A stretch of 64,000 bases of DNA from Candidatus Enterococcus moelleringii (lineage in GTDB: Bacteria; Bacillota; Bacilli; Lactobacillales; Enterococcaceae), in assembly GCF_017377575.1 (NCBI RefSeq), contig NZ_JAFREM010000002.1, positions 1 to 64,000 of the forward strand. The letters run 5' to 3'. Every line of letters begins with the position of its first letter. The first letter of the stretch is position 1. Shown here piece after piece: positions 1 to 9,762 of the stretch. The notes beneath the pieces were generated by a model, which saw nothing but the letters and a program-made list of their open reading frames with translations, was not told where the DNA came from and did not search any database. A program made the position numbers and the translations under genes.

Positions 1-29
1 CGACTCCCTTTGGGTGCATTGTAAATATT

Positions 30-63
30 GACTACCGATCAACAACGACGCGTAGTCTTTTTA
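30..63 (+). terminator. Terminator of an upstream gene outside the window
   Basis: Inverted repeat GACTAC/GTAGTC (30-35 and 52-57) followed by TTTTTATTT. It separates whatever lies left of the window from the tRNA gene. Bases 1-29 hold nothing recognisable. Confidence 0.5.
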
Positions 64-86
64 TTTACCTAATTTCATTTGAATAA

Positions 87-160
87 CGGGAAGTAGCTCA
101 GCTTGGTAGAGCACTTGGTTTGGGACCAAGGGGTCGCAGGTTCGAATCCTGTCTTCCCGA
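87..160 (+). tRNA. tRNA-Pro (anticodon UGG)
   Basis: Complete cloverleaf of 74 nt. The acceptor stem CGGGAAG pairs with CTTCCCG and the discriminator base is A. The D-arm contains AGCTCAGCTTGGTAGAGC, the anticodon stem CTTGG/CCAAG encloses loop TTTGGGA with anticodon TGG, and the T-arm contains the canonical GGTTCGAATCC. The 3' CCA is not encoded. It delivers proline at CCN codons. Confidence 0.96.
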
Positions 161-162
161 TC

Positions 163-192
163 AAAAAGAAGGTATCTACCTTCTTTTTTTTT
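163..192 (+). terminator. Terminator after tRNA-Pro
   Basis: Stem AAAAAGAAGGTA/TACCTTCTTTTT with a tiny loop, running into a T tract. It isolates the tRNA transcript from ctsR. Confidence 0.8.
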
Positions 193-231
193 ACCCTTTT
201 TTTAAAGATGGTAAATGTTGGACCTTTCTCC

Positions 232-260
232 TTTATTTCACCTCCTAAATTCGATATAAT
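232..260 (+). promoter_or_regulatory. Promoter of ctsR-clpC
   Basis: A perfect -10 box TATAAT lies at 255-260, with only a weak -35 (TTTATT, 232-237) at 17-bp spacing. Transcription would start inside or just before the adjacent CtsR operator, which suits repression. Confidence 0.6.
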
Positions 261-263
261 TAA

Positions 264-280
264 GGTCAGTATTAGTCAAT
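264..280 (+). promoter_or_regulatory. CtsR operator (autoregulation)
   Basis: Tandem heptads GGTCAGT-att-AGTCAAT match the direct-repeat CtsR consensus (A/G)GTCAAA-nan-(A/G)GTCAAA with few deviations. The site sits between the -10 box and the ctsR ribosome binding site, so CtsR would repress its own operon and release it on heat stress. Confidence 0.75.
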
Positions 281-292
281 AGGAGGGATTTT

Positions 293-757
293 ATGAGTAG
301 AAACACCTCTGATTTGATCGAAGCTTACCTTAAAGGGATATTGGAAAATCACGAGAACATTGAGATTAGACGAGCGGAGATGGCTCAGTTGTTCAATTGT
401 GTTCCGTCACAAATAAATTATGTGATCAATACACGATTTACTTTTCAGCGTGGGTATTTAGTTGAGAGTAAACGTGGCGGTGGCGGCTATATTCGCATCA
501 GTAAGGTACAGATTTCCGATCAGCATTATTTTTTAGAACAGTTAATGGATTCATTTGGCAAGGAAATTTCTGAAGCAAACGCCTTTGGTATTATACAGAA
601 GCTTTTTGAAGAGCGGATCATTACTGAGAACGAAGGAAACTTGATGCTGAGTGCGGTATCTAAAAGTGTTCTTGGGATTAGTCAAATTGAAAATAGAATA
701 CGTGCCAGAATTTTGCATGGGTTTCTAGAACGTTTAAGTTACGAGAAAAAGGAGTGA
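293..757 (+). CDS. ctsR: CtsR, repressor of class III stress genes
   Basis: Dimeric winged-helix repressor of clp genes, 154 aa, the usual family length. The N-terminal part (residues 8-60) holds the DNA-binding helix-turn-helix and the beta-wing segment RGGGGYIRI with its tetraglycine, which acts as the temperature sensor in the family. The start ATG follows AGGAGGG at 7-bp spacing. The stop codon overlaps the GTG in front of clpC, and the two genes form one operon. McsA and McsB, which sit between ctsR and clpC in Bacillus, are absent here. Confidence 0.97.
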   Translation: MSRNTSDLIEAYLKGILENHENIEIRRAEMAQLFNCVPSQINYVINTRFTFQRGYLVESKRGGGGYIRISKVQISDQHYFLEQLMDSFGKEISEANAFGIIQKLFEERIITENEGNLMLSAVSKSVLGISQIENRIRARILHGFLERLSYEKKE

Positions 758-762
758 GGGAA

Positions 763-3261
763 ATGGATCAGTTGTATACCGAACGAGCAAAGGCTGTCTT
801 AGCCATAGCTCAAGAAGAAGCGAAATATTTTAAGCATCGTTCAGTTGGATCTGAGCACTTGTTGTTAGCCTTAGTGATCGAACAACAAGGAATCGCCGGC
901 AAAACGTTGAGACAAATGAATGCTAATGAAAATGACATTCGCGAGGAAATTGAACATATGACCGGTTATGGTTCTATGCAAACATATCCTGAAGGAAGTT
1001 ATTTACCTTACTCTCCAAGAGCTAAACAAATTTTGATTTTTGCTGATGATGAAGCAAAACGCTTTAATGCAAAATTAGTTGGAACGGAACATATTCTATT
1101 AGGTTTGCTCAGAGACGATGAAATTTTGGCTTCCCATATTTTGGTTAATTTAGGCTTGAGTTTACCGAAGATGCGTCAACTTTTGTTGAAAAAAATGGGT
1201 GTTACTGAAAATATTTCCCAGGGTCATCAAGGAATGGGGCGTCGTAAACCGGCTGTTAAAAGCCAGCAAAATACTTCTCAAGGTACGCCAACCTTGGATA
1301 GTTTGGCTAGAGACTTAACTAAATTGGCTCGAGAAAAGAGATTAGATCCAGTTGTAGGTCGTGAAAGCGAAGTGCGGCGGGTTGTTCAAATTTTGAGCCG
1401 CCGGACTAAAAATAATCCTGTGTTAGTTGGAGAACCTGGTGTCGGTAAAACAGCGATTGTTGAAGGCTTGGCACAGCGAATCATCTCAAATGACGTACCG
1501 GAAGATATGAAGGGCAAACGTTTGATGATGCTGGACATGGGTGCTTTGGTTGCTGGAACGAAGTATCGGGGCGAATTTGAGGATCGTTTGAAGAAAGTCA
1601 TTGATGAGATCTATCATGATGGCCAAATTATTCTTTTCATCGACGAACTGCATACGTTGATCGGTGCAGGCGGCGCTGAAGGAGCGATTGACGCTTCGAA
1701 TATTCTGAAACCCGCTTTAGCTCGTGGTGAATTACAAACCATCGGGGCTACAACTTTGGATGAATATCAAAAATATATTGAAAAAGACTCTGCCTTAGAA
1801 CGTCGATTTGCTCGAGTTCAAGTGGATGAACCTACTCCAGAAGAAGCGGAGCAGATTTTGAAGGGCTTGCGACAACGCTATGAAGAACATCACAGTGTTG
1901 AGATTACAGATGCTGCTTTGCATGCGGCGGTTTCACTGTCTGTTCGTTATATCAACTCTCGACAGTTACCTGATAAGGCAATTGATTTAATGGATGAATC
2001 AGCTGCTAAGGTTCGTTTAGATACAACCGACGAAATTTCTGAATTGGATGAGCTTCAGCATGAGATTAATGCGCTTGTTGAAGAAAAAGAAAAAGCAATT
2101 CAAAATCAGGACTTTGAATCAGCAGCTCGATTGCGAATGAAGGAAAAACAATTATCGCAAGAGCTGGAACAAGCGGCTATTACGGAAGCTAAGCAAGAAA
2201 ATGGCTACATTAATCGAGTAACGGATGAAGATGTTGCTGCAGTGGTTTCTCAATGGACGGGCGTTCCTTTACAGCAACTGGAAAAGAAGGAAAGTCAGCG
2301 TTTGTTAGACCTAGAAAGTGTATTGCATAAACGAGTTGTTGGACAGGATACCGCGGTTCAGGCGATATCCCGCGCGATTCGTCGCGCTCGCAGCGGCCTG
2401 AAGGATCCAAACCGTCCGATCGGTTCATTTATGTTCTTAGGACCAACAGGTGTCGGTAAGACGGAGCTGGCAAAAGCTTTGGCAGAAGCGATGTTCGGCA
2501 GTGAGGAATCGCTAATTCGGGTGGATATGTCGGAATTCATGGAAAAATACAGTACCAGTCGTTTGATTGGTTCCCCTCCAGGATATGTCGGCTACGAAGA
2601 AGGCGGCCAGTTGACGGAGAAAATTCGTCAAAAACCTTATTCAGTTATCTTGCTGGATGAAGTGGAAAAAGCCCATCCGGATGTCTTTAACATTTTGCTG
2701 CAAGTATTAGATGATGGACATTTGACGGATGCTAAGGGACGGAAGGTAGACTTCCGTAACACGATCTTGATTATGACTTCTAACATTGGTGCAACTGAAA
2801 TCCGCGAGGAGAAGAACGTTGGATTTAACGTTAAGGATATTACGAAAGATCACGATATGATGGAAAAACGAATTTTGGAAGAACTGAAAAAAGCTTTCCG
2901 TCCAGAGTTCTTAAACCGGATTGATGAAACAGTGGTCTTCCAGTCACTTGATCAAGAACAAATTCATGAAATTGTAAAAATCATGAGTCGTTCAATTATT
3001 GAGCGAATGACGGAACATGAGATCAAAGTGAAGATTACGGCTGCTGCTTTGGATGTGATTGGCAAGGTTGGATTTGATCCTGAATACGGTGCACGGCCAA
3101 TTCGTCGGGCATTGCAAAAAGAAGTGGAAGATCGTTTAGCAGAAGCCTTGCTTTCCGGTCAAATTCAACTGGGTGATTCAGTTACGATCGGCGCCAGCAA
3201 GGGTAAGATTACGTTGACTGTTCGAGCACCGAAGGAAGAAAAAGTTCCGCAAGAAGTTTAA
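763..3261 (+). CDS. clpC: ClpC, AAA+ unfoldase partner of ClpP
   Basis: HSP100 chaperone of about 832 aa that unfolds proteins for the ClpP protease. In order it shows two N-terminal Clp repeats, a first AAA+ module (Walker A GEPGVGKT), a middle domain with a UVR-type segment around [16 protein letters not shown], a second AAA+ module (Walker A GPTGVGKT) and a VGF tripeptide in EEKNVGFN, the ClpP-docking loop. I chose ATG 763 over the upstream in-frame GTG 754 because GGAGTGAGGG is well spaced only from 763 and MDQLYTE fits the family N terminus. It is co-transcribed with ctsR and so under CtsR control. Confidence 0.97.
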   Translation: MDQLYTERAKAVLAIAQEEAKYFKHRSVGSEHLLLALVIEQQGIAGKTLRQMNANENDIREEIEHMTGYGSMQTYPEGSYLPYSPRAKQILIFADDEAKRFNAKLVGTEHILLGLLRDDEILASHILVNLGLSLPKMRQLLLKKMGVTENISQGHQGMGRRKPAVKSQQNTSQGTPTLDSLARDLTKLAREKRLDPVVGRESEVRRVVQILSRRTKNNPVLVGEPGVGKTAIVEGLAQRIISNDVPEDMKGKRLMMLDMGALVAGTKYRGEFEDRLKKVIDEIYHDGQIILFIDELHTLIGAGGAEGAIDASNILKPALARGELQTIGATTLDEYQKYIEKDSALERRFARVQVDEPTPEEAEQILKGLRQRYEEHHSVEITDAALHAAVSLSVRYINSRQLPDKAIDLMDESAAKVRLDTTDEISELDELQHEINALVEEKEKAIQNQDFESAARLRMKEKQLSQELEQAAITEAKQENGYINRVTDEDVAAVVSQWTGVPLQQLEKKESQRLLDLESVLHKRVVGQDTAVQAISRAIRRARSGLKDPNRPIGSFMFLGPTGVGKTELAKALAEAMFGSEESLIRVDMSEFMEKYSTSRLIGSPPGYVGYEEGGQLTEKIRQKPYSVILLDEVEKAHPDVFNILLQVLDDGHLTDAKGRKVDFRNTILIMTSNIGATEIREEKNVGFNVKDITKDHDMMEKRILEELKKAFRPEFLNRIDETVVFQSLDQEQIHEIVKIMSRSIIERMTEHEIKVKITAAALDVIGKVGFDPEYGARPIRRALQKEVEDRLAEALLSGQIQLGDSVTIGASKGKITLTVRAPKEEKVPQEV

Positions 3262-3268
3262 TTAGTCA

Positions 3269-3311
3269 AAAGAAGTTTCCTTTCATATATGATGGAGGGA
3301 ACTTCTTTTTG
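3269..3311 (+). terminator. Terminator of ctsR-clpC
   Basis: Stem AGAAGTTTCC/GGGAACTTCT followed by TTTTTGT. The remaining 166 bp up to the next gene hold a short hairpin (AAAGCAC/GTGCTTT near 3408-3430, no T tract) and no recognisable promoter. Confidence 0.85.
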
Positions 3312-3477
3312 TCTAAAGCTGGTTGGAAACTTCTTGGAGCTGTGATAGTATGAAACAGTCATAAGGGTCGATTCAACTTTTCTTAGTGTTGTGAAGCAAC
3401 GAGAAATAAAAGCACGAATACAAGTGCTTTAGATGGTTGATATACGAGCGCCTTAATACGAAACAGGAGGATCAAGA

Positions 3478-4398
3478 ATGGTTGAAATTATTGCTACCGC
3501 GGAATCGATGGCGCAGGCAAAGGCGTTGTTAGCTGCTGGTGTTGATACATTATACATAGGTGAAGATGATTTTAGTCTGCGTTTGCCGGCTTCTTTTTCC
3601 CGAGAAGAACAAAAAGAGCTGATTGAGTATGCCCATCAGCAAGGTAAACAAGTAAATGTTGCGGTAAATGCCATTATGCATCCCGAACGAATGAAGCAAA
3701 TACCGGAATACTTAGATTTTCTGGCAGAGTGTCAGCCTGATCATATTGTAGTGGGGGATACTGGCGTGATTCATGTTCTGCGTAAAGGGAATTATTCGTT
3801 ACCGTTTATTTATGATGCGGAGATTTTAGTGACGAATGCCCGCCAAATTAATTTTTGGCAGAGAAAAGGAGCCGTGGGGGCTTTGTTGGCCCGCGAAGTT
3901 CCTTTTGATGAAATGAAGGTTTTGGCGGAGCAGGTGGAGATTCCTGTGGAAGTGCTGGTCTACGGTGCAACGTGTATCCATCAATCGAAACGTCCGCTGC
4001 TGCAAAACTATTTTAATTATACGAAGCAAGAAGAGACAATTGATCGTGAACGGGGATTGTTCTTGTCAGAACCGAAAAAAGATGATACTCATTATTCCAT
4101 CTACGAAGATCAGCATGGGACCCATATTTTTGCGGACAATGACTTGAACTTGGTCAATGAATTAGCGGAATTATATCAAAATGGCTTTACTACCTGGAAG
4201 CTGGACGGACTTTTCACGCCGGGTGCGGACTTTGTTGCGATCGCTGAAGTTTTCGTAGCAGCGAAAGAAGCACTGGTGAATGATAGTTGGTCTGAGGAGC
4301 AAGTGCAAGCAGCAGAAGCGAAAATTCAACAGCTGCATCCGGCCGGTCGCGGCTTGGATACCGGTTTTTATCATTTAGATCCAGAAGCTATAAAATAG
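3478..4398 (+). CDS. trhP1: Peptidase U32-family protein, TrhP1 (YrrN-like)
   Basis: Of 306 aa, related to B. subtilis YrrN. With its paralogue YrrO that protein is needed for the first step of wobble-uridine 5-hydroxylation in tRNA (ho5U34). The U32 core is recognisable, but the family signature region (VLVYGATCIHQSKRP) lacks the second conserved cysteine present in the next gene, as expected of the smaller paralogue. The start ATG follows AACAGGAGG. A gap of 12 bp to trhP2 points to co-transcription and probably a joint complex. The function is inferred from family and gene pairing. Confidence 0.8.
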   Translation: MVEIIATAESMAQAKALLAAGVDTLYIGEDDFSLRLPASFSREEQKELIEYAHQQGKQVNVAVNAIMHPERMKQIPEYLDFLAECQPDHIVVGDTGVIHVLRKGNYSLPFIYDAEILVTNARQINFWQRKGAVGALLAREVPFDEMKVLAEQVEIPVEVLVYGATCIHQSKRPLLQNYFNYTKQEETIDRERGLFLSEPKKDDTHYSIYEDQHGTHIFADNDLNLVNELAELYQNGFTTWKLDGLFTPGADFVAIAEVFVAAKEALVNDSWSEEQVQAAEAKIQQLHPAGRGLDTGFYHLDPEAIK

Positions 4399-4410
4399 AG
4401 GAGCAAGACA

Positions 4411-5652
4411 ATGGGACAAAGACAACTAAAGCGTCCGGAGGTTTTAGCACCTGCCGGAACGTTAGAGAAATTAAAAACGGCGATTCATTATGGAGCCGAT
4501 GCTGTATATATTGGCGGAGATGCTTATGGCCTGCGCTCAAGAGCCGGCAACTTTTCTTTTGAAGAAATGGAAGAAGGCGTGGCCTTTGCCAACGAACACA
4601 ATGCCAAAGTTTATGTAGCAGCCAACATGGTTACTCATGAAGGCAACGAAAAGGGCGCAGGCGATTTTTTCCGTAAGTTGCGGGATATTGGCATTTCAGC
4701 AGTGATTGTTTCTGATCCAGCCTTAATCGAAATTTGCGCAGCAGAAGCACCGGGATTAGAAATCCATCTTTCTACTCAAGCTTCAGCGACGAATTACGAG
4801 ACGCTGGAATTTTGGAAAGAAGAAGGCTTAGAACGAGTTGTTTTGGCCCGGGAAGTATCAATGGAAGAGCTGGCGGAAATTCGCCGTCATACGGATATCC
4901 AAATCGAAGCGTTTGTCCATGGGGCTATGTGTATTTCTTACTCTGGCCGCTGTACCTTATCGAATCATATGTCGATGCGGGATGCCAATCGCGGGGGGTG
5001 TTCTCAATCCTGTCGTTGGAAATATGAACTGTTCGACATGCCTTATGCACAAGAACATCGTTCACTTACTGCTAATGGGGATGTAACCGAAGAATTTTCC
5101 ATGAGCGCGGTGGACATGTCTATGATCGAGCATATTCCGGATTTGATTGAAAATGGCGTAGACAGCCTGAAGATTGAAGGTCGGATGAAGTCCATCCACT
5201 ATGTCTCAACGGTAGCTAATGTTTACAAGGCTGCAGTGGACAGCTATATGGCAGATCCTGAGAACTATGTCTGCAAGCAAGAATGGATTGATGAATTGTG
5301 GAAAGTCGCGCAACGTGAATTATCCAGCGGGTTCTATTATCATGTACCTACTGAGGATAATCAGTTGTTTGGTGCCCGTCGGAAGATTCCAGTGTACAAA
5401 TTCATCGGTGAAGTGTTAAGCTACGATGAGGTGACGGGATTTGCGACGATTCGCCAACGGAATCATTTCCGAATCGGAGACGAAATTGAGTTCTACGGAC
5501 CGAATTTTCAACACTTCCATCAAACTGTGGAAGAAATGAAAAACGAAGACGGCGAATCGATTGATCGTGCACCGAACCCAATGATGATTCTGACGATGCC
5601 AGTGGCACAGCCAGTTAAACCTGGCGATATGATTCGCAAGAAGAAAGATTAA
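4411..5652 (+). CDS. trhP2: Peptidase U32-family protein, TrhP2 (YrrO-like)
   Basis: Of 413 aa, the larger partner of the tRNA U34 hydroxylation pair. It carries the complete U32 signature [16 protein letters not shown] and further cysteines in GGCSQSCRW, which in relatives are candidates for an iron-sulfur ligand set. The C-terminal part (from about residue 330) is a small beta-rich domain. Older annotations call the family collagenase-like protease, but a role in tRNA modification is better supported for this pair. It follows trhP1 with a ribosome binding site GAGGAGC. Confidence 0.85.
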   Translation: MGQRQLKRPEVLAPAGTLEKLKTAIHYGADAVYIGGDAYGLRSRAGNFSFEEMEEGVAFANEHNAKVYVAANMVTHEGNEKGAGDFFRKLRDIGISAVIVSDPALIEICAAEAPGLEIHLSTQASATNYETLEFWKEEGLERVVLAREVSMEELAEIRRHTDIQIEAFVHGAMCISYSGRCTLSNHMSMRDANRGGCSQSCRWKYELFDMPYAQEHRSLTANGDVTEEFSMSAVDMSMIEHIPDLIENGVDSLKIEGRMKSIHYVSTVANVYKAAVDSYMADPENYVCKQEWIDELWKVAQRELSSGFYYHVPTEDNQLFGARRKIPVYKFIGEVLSYDEVTGFATIRQRNHFRIGDEIEFYGPNFQHFHQTVEEMKNEDGESIDRAPNPMMILTMPVAQPVKPGDMIRKKKD

Positions 5653-5734
5653 CCCTCAATTTTTTAAGTATGAAGGCTTGTATTACCTAGAAGGCCAACG
5701 CTACTTTTATAACAAAATAGTAGGAGGAACTGTA

Positions 5735-7084
5735 ATGGAACAATATGATTACATTGTAATTGGCGGCGGCAGCGGCGGGATCGCTTCAGCTAATCGTGCG
5801 GGAATGCACGGCGCCAAAGTGTTGCTAATTGAAGGCAACGAAATCGGCGGGACGTGTGTCAATGTCGGTTGTGTACCTAAGAAGGTGATGTGGCAAGCCA
5901 GCACGATGCTTGAGATGATTGAACGGGATGCTGAAAGTTATGGGATTGAAGCAGATGTAAAGAATTTCGATTTCGAACAATTGGTTGAACGTCGTGAAAA
6001 GTACATCGATTTCTTACACGGTGCTTACAACCGCGGCTTGGACAGCAATCAAGTGAAGAGAATCTATGGATATGCTACATTTAAGTCCGATCATGTAGTG
6101 GAAGTGAATGATGTAGAATATACTGCGCCACACATTTTAATTGCAACGGGTGGCCGACCTAGCCAAATGCAAATTCCTGGCGGCGAACTGGCGCTTGATT
6201 CCAATGGCTTCTTTGAATTGAAAAAGCAGCCTCGGGAAGCAATCATGCTAGGCGCAGGTTATATTGCAGCTGAGCTTAGCGGTGTTTTGCAGGGCATGGG
6301 AACCAAGGTTCATTGGGCTTTCCGTTACGGACAACCTTTGCGGACGTTTGATAAAATGCTGGCAGAAAACTTAATGCAAATCTATCGTGACAATCACATG
6401 GATCTTCATCCATACTTCGTTGCTGAAAAGATTGAAAAAGACGATCAAGGCAATTTTACTGTGTATTTTGAAAATGGCGAGACCTTAACCGGGGACTGTG
6501 TCATTTTTGCTGGCGGGCGCCAACCAAATACTGATAAGCTGGGGATTGAAAATACTTCAGTTGAATTGAATGAAAAAGGCTTTGTGAAGGTAGATAAATT
6601 CCAAAATACTACCTCTGAAGGTATCTATGCGATTGGCGATGTGATTGGCAAAGTCGATTTGACGCCAGTAGCAATCGCAGCAGGTCGTCGTTTGTCAGAA
6701 CGATTGTTTAACGGCAAGGAAGATGAGTACTTGGATTACGACAATATTCCAACGGTCATTTTCACTCATCCGACAATTGCGACCATTGGTTTGTCAGAAG
6801 AAGAAGCCATTAAACGCTATGATTCAAAGGATATCAAAATTTACCATTCACGTTTTACGCCAATGTACTTTGCTTTAGGGGACTATCGTCAAAAATGCGA
6901 TATGAAATTAGTCTGCTTAGGTGAAGAAGAGAAAATCATTGGTTTGCATGGAATTGGTGTTGGTGTTGATGAAATGCTGCAAGGATTTGCGGTAGCGATC
7001 AAAATGGGAGCAACGAAAAAAGATTTCGATAGTACCGTTGCGATCCACCCTACCGGCAGTGAAGAATTCGTAACAATGCGCTAG
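5735..7084 (+). CDS. gor: Glutathione-disulfide reductase
   Basis: Flavoprotein of 449 aa that reduces oxidised glutathione with NADPH. It has an FAD-binding [14 protein letters not shown] near the N terminus, the redox-active pair Cys41-Cys46 in GGTCVNVGC, a second dinucleotide-binding [11 protein letters not shown], and the C-terminal HPTGSEE with the catalytic His/Glu. I start at ATG 5735 because TAGGAGG precedes it and it opens directly with the nucleotide-binding fold; an in-frame upstream extension (from 5678) has no such support. No own promoter is evident in the 80 bp after trhP2. Confidence 0.95.
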   Translation: MEQYDYIVIGGGSGGIASANRAGMHGAKVLLIEGNEIGGTCVNVGCVPKKVMWQASTMLEMIERDAESYGIEADVKNFDFEQLVERREKYIDFLHGAYNRGLDSNQVKRIYGYATFKSDHVVEVNDVEYTAPHILIATGGRPSQMQIPGGELALDSNGFFELKKQPREAIMLGAGYIAAELSGVLQGMGTKVHWAFRYGQPLRTFDKMLAENLMQIYRDNHMDLHPYFVAEKIEKDDQGNFTVYFENGETLTGDCVIFAGGRQPNTDKLGIENTSVELNEKGFVKVDKFQNTTSEGIYAIGDVIGKVDLTPVAIAAGRRLSERLFNGKEDEYLDYDNIPTVIFTHPTIATIGLSEEEAIKRYDSKDIKIYHSRFTPMYFALGDYRQKCDMKLVCLGEEEKIIGLHGIGVGVDEMLQGFAVAIKMGATKKDFDSTVAIHPTGSEEFVTMR

Positions 7085-7097
7085 TGTATATGCCTTT

Positions 7098-7145
7098 AAA
7101 TGCCATCATACTCTCATAATAGAGGGCTTATGATGGCATTTTTTT
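7098..7145 (+). terminator. Terminator of gor
   Basis: Long stem AAATGCCATCATA/TATGATGGCATTT followed by a T tract. Confidence 0.9.
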
Positions 7146-7185
7146 GGTGTTTTAATTGAAAATGAAAGCAAACTTATATTTCTTC

Positions 7186-7214
7186 TTGAAATCTCATTTT
7201 GCTACAGATAGAAT
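7186..7214 (+). promoter_or_regulatory. Promoter of sstT
   Basis: TTGAAA (7186-7191), 17-bp spacer, TAGAAT (7209-7214), about 80 bp before the start codon. Confidence 0.6.
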
Positions 7215-7293
7215 GAACATGGCAGTGCAGTTTAAGGGAATAACCTATCTAGGCTGGCTGCAGTAAATGATGGAGAGAGAAGGAATTATTTTG

Positions 7294-8523
7294 TTGGATT
7301 TTTTTAAGAACTTGTCCCTGATTAAGCGTATCGCGATTGGTATTGTTATAGGGGCGTTACTGGGGGTTTTTGTTCCTCAGTGGACATTTATCGCTGTTTT
7401 AGGCGATTTGTTTGTTGGCGCATTACGGGCGATTGCGCCGATCTTGGTTTTTGTTTTGATTTTGGCTTCGGTGGCGAAGCATCAAACTGGAACGAAGACG
7501 TTTATTAAGCCGATTATTGCCTTGTATTTATTTACTACTTTGTTAGCGGGAGTCATTGCGGTAATAGCTAGTTTTATTTTCCCGTTGGAAATCACGTTGC
7601 AGCAGGTATCTGAAATGCAGGCAGCACCGCAGGCATTAAGTGAAGTAGTAAACGCGATTTTGACAAATATTGTTCAAAATCCTATACAAGCAATGTCGGA
7701 AGGAAATTATTTAGCTTTGTTGTTCTGGGCGGCATTGATTGGGTTTGCTTTACGAAATCGCAGACAGCAAACGAAGGATTTAGCAGATGATTTGTCGACT
7801 GCGATTACTCATGTGGTTCAGTTAATCATTGCGGTTGCTCCTTTCGGTATTTTGGGATTGGTCTATCAGTCAGTAGCAACAACCGGTATTCAAGGGTTAG
7901 CGCAGTACGGACAATTATTGTTGCTGTTAGTCGGTACTATGCTGGTAGTGGATTTGATCGCATATCCGTTAGTTGCATTTTTCCTAATTCGTCAAAACCC
8001 TTACCCGTTGGTCTTTTTCTGTTTGAAAGAAAGTGCGATTCCGGCCTTCTTCACCCGAAGCTCAGCAGCGAATATTCCGATTAATATGATGCTGGCTAAG
8101 CATCTAGGACTAAGCGAAGAATCATATTCAATCTCGTTACCACTAGGTGCGACGATTAATATGGGTGGCGCGGCTGTGACTATTTCTATCATGACTTTAG
8201 CGGCAGTACACACACTAGGCATTGAAGTAAATATTGGCTTGGCTATTGTGCTTTGTATCCTGTCTGCTTTATCAGCTTGTGGTGCTTCGGGAATCGCTGG
8301 CGGCTCTCTGTTGTTAATTCCGTTAGCATGCAGCTTGTTCGGAATTCCTAATGAGATCGCGATGCAAGTAGTGGGTGTTGGCTTTATTATCGGGGTTATT
8401 CAGGACTCGGTTGAAACAGCCGTCAATTCATCCAATGACTTATTCTTCACAGCGGTCGCGGAATTGGCCGATTTACGTAAAAAAGGCAAAGATTTGAAAT
8501 TGAAAGAACGTCTAGCAAACTAA
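7294..8523 (+). CDS. sstT: Serine/threonine:sodium symporter SstT
   Basis: Membrane transporter of the dicarboxylate/amino acid:cation symporter family, about 409 aa. It couples serine/threonine uptake to sodium in characterised members. Typical SstT marks are GALRAIAPILVFVLILASVAKHQ near the N terminus, the hairpin segment ESAIPAFFTRSSAANIP and the sodium/substrate motif ATINMGGAA. I prefer TTG 7294 because AAGGA lies at normal distance; an in-frame ATG at 7267 lacks a ribosome binding site. It has its own promoter and terminator. Confidence 0.88.
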   Translation: MDFFKNLSLIKRIAIGIVIGALLGVFVPQWTFIAVLGDLFVGALRAIAPILVFVLILASVAKHQTGTKTFIKPIIALYLFTTLLAGVIAVIASFIFPLEITLQQVSEMQAAPQALSEVVNAILTNIVQNPIQAMSEGNYLALLFWAALIGFALRNRRQQTKDLADDLSTAITHVVQLIIAVAPFGILGLVYQSVATTGIQGLAQYGQLLLLLVGTMLVVDLIAYPLVAFFLIRQNPYPLVFFCLKESAIPAFFTRSSAANIPINMMLAKHLGLSEESYSISLPLGATINMGGAAVTISIMTLAAVHTLGIEVNIGLAIVLCILSALSACGASGIAGGSLLLIPLACSLFGIPNEIAMQVVGVGFIIGVIQDSVETAVNSSNDLFFTAVAELADLRKKGKDLKLKERLAN

Positions 8524-8525
8524 TA

Positions 8526-8567
8526 AAAACGGCTCTTCTCATTTAGTGTGAGAGGGGCCGTTTTTTA
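8526..8567 (+). terminator. Terminator of sstT
   Basis: Stem AAAACGGCTCTTCTC / GAGAGGGGCCGTTTT followed by TTATCT. The 70 bp after it hold an imperfect hairpin that reads as the 3' signal of birA (see finding). Confidence 0.85.
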
Positions 8568-8638
8568 TCTATGAAGAAAGTAGAAGTCTTCCCAAACTAA
8601 CTTTTTCGGCAAAAACTGAACGAGTTTGTGAAGCTCTA

Positions 8639-9598
8639 TTATTGAATTGCACTCAAGCTGATTTCACCTGAGGATAAAGCAAGGGTCTCACTTCCGAGAT
8701 CCACTATAAGCTCTCCGGTTTCGCTAATGGCTACCGCCTTACCAGTGTACTGTTGATTTTGACGCTGGAAGGTTACTTGCTTGCCTAAAACAAACGACTT
8801 CTCGCGATAAACCGTTAAATAATCAGCATCCTCTTGCTCCAGCAAGTCGAAGAAGCGATTCCAGATCTCAATAATCAGCTGGTTTCTAGTAATCGTTGGG
8901 GTTCTGTCAGCAAATAAAGACGTTGCTTTTTCTTGTAATTCAGCCGGAAATTTTTCTTGCGGTACCGAAAAATTAATCCCCATCCCAATGATCACGTGCT
9001 TCAAGCTGTTGCTTTCTACATCCATCATAGCTTCTGACAAAATTCCCACGATTTTTTTGCCATTCAGATAAATATCATTTACCCATTTAATTTGTGTGTC
9101 TACGCCCACAAGCGCATCAATTGCTTCAGCCACAGCTACGGCCATAAGTACGGTGTATTGGGGTAGTTCATGCAATTGAGTGTCGGGTTTTAGTAGGATG
9201 CTCATATAGATCCCTGATTTTTCTAAAGCAAAAAAAGGACGGTTGAAACGGCCGCGGGGTGCCTCTTGCATATCAGCCACTACTAAAACTGGTGGTTCTT
9301 CACCATTCAATACCGCTAATTGCGCATCTTTCATTGTAGAAACAGAAGAATCTAGAACGCGAATAGCTACCGGCTGCTGGATGCCTTCAGCCAGCTCAAC
9401 AGCATCTAAGACGTCAGAAGGCTGGTAACGATAGCCGGTGGAGTGGTGCTCAATTTGGTACCCGGCTTTTTCTAATTCTTTAATGGCTTTCCAGATAGAC
9501 GTACGGGAAAGGGATAATTCTTGCGCTAGCTGTTCGCCGGAAACATAGCCAGTAGTTGTTTTTAATTTTTGTAATACTTTTTCTTTTGTTGACAACAA
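8639..9598 (-). CDS. birA: BirA, biotin-protein ligase and biotin repressor
   Basis: Bifunctional enzyme of 319 aa. Residues 1-60 form a winged helix (LAQELSLSRTSIWKAIKELE) for operator binding. The rest is the ligase, with the biotinyl-AMP loop represented by APRGRFNRP and the segment IKWVNDIYLNGKKIVGILSE of the active site, followed by the small C-terminal beta domain. It starts with tandem TTG codons (9598 or 9595) after AAAGGAGG. It stands alone on the minus strand. An operator target in this window was not found. Confidence 0.93.
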   Translation of the reverse strand: MLSTKEKVLQKLKTTTGYVSGEQLAQELSLSRTSIWKAIKELEKAGYQIEHHSTGYRYQPSDVLDAVELAEGIQQPVAIRVLDSSVSTMKDAQLAVLNGEEPPVLVVADMQEAPRGRFNRPFFALEKSGIYMSILLKPDTQLHELPQYTVLMAVAVAEAIDALVGVDTQIKWVNDIYLNGKKIVGILSEAMMDVESNSLKHVIIGMGINFSVPQEKFPAELQEKATSLFADRTPTITRNQLIIEIWNRFFDLLEQEDADYLTVYREKSFVLGKQVTFQRQNQQYTGKAVAISETGELIVDLGSETLALSSGEISLSAIQ

Positions 9599-9710
9599 GG
9601 AAACCTCCTTTTTGGAAAGTAAAGATAGTATCAGCTGCTCACAATTAGAAAGCCGATTAAACCAATGTTACAGCTGAGCGAGTTTGCAAAGCCTTTCGTA
9701 TCAGTGTATC

Positions 9711-9742
9711 AAAAAAAGCAGACTACCGCAAAGTAGTCTGCC
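9711..9742 (-). terminator. Terminator of the TrpXYZ-like operon
   Basis: Read on the minus strand: GCAGACTAC-tttgc-GGTAGTCTGC followed by TTTTTTT. Confidence 0.9.
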
Positions 9743-9762
9743 AAGAAGGATGAATGTGTGAA

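Noticed and set aside
754-762. GTG 754 as clpC start
   Set aside because: It overlaps the ctsR stop and lacks a spaced Shine-Dalgarno sequence; ATG 763 has both position and family fit.
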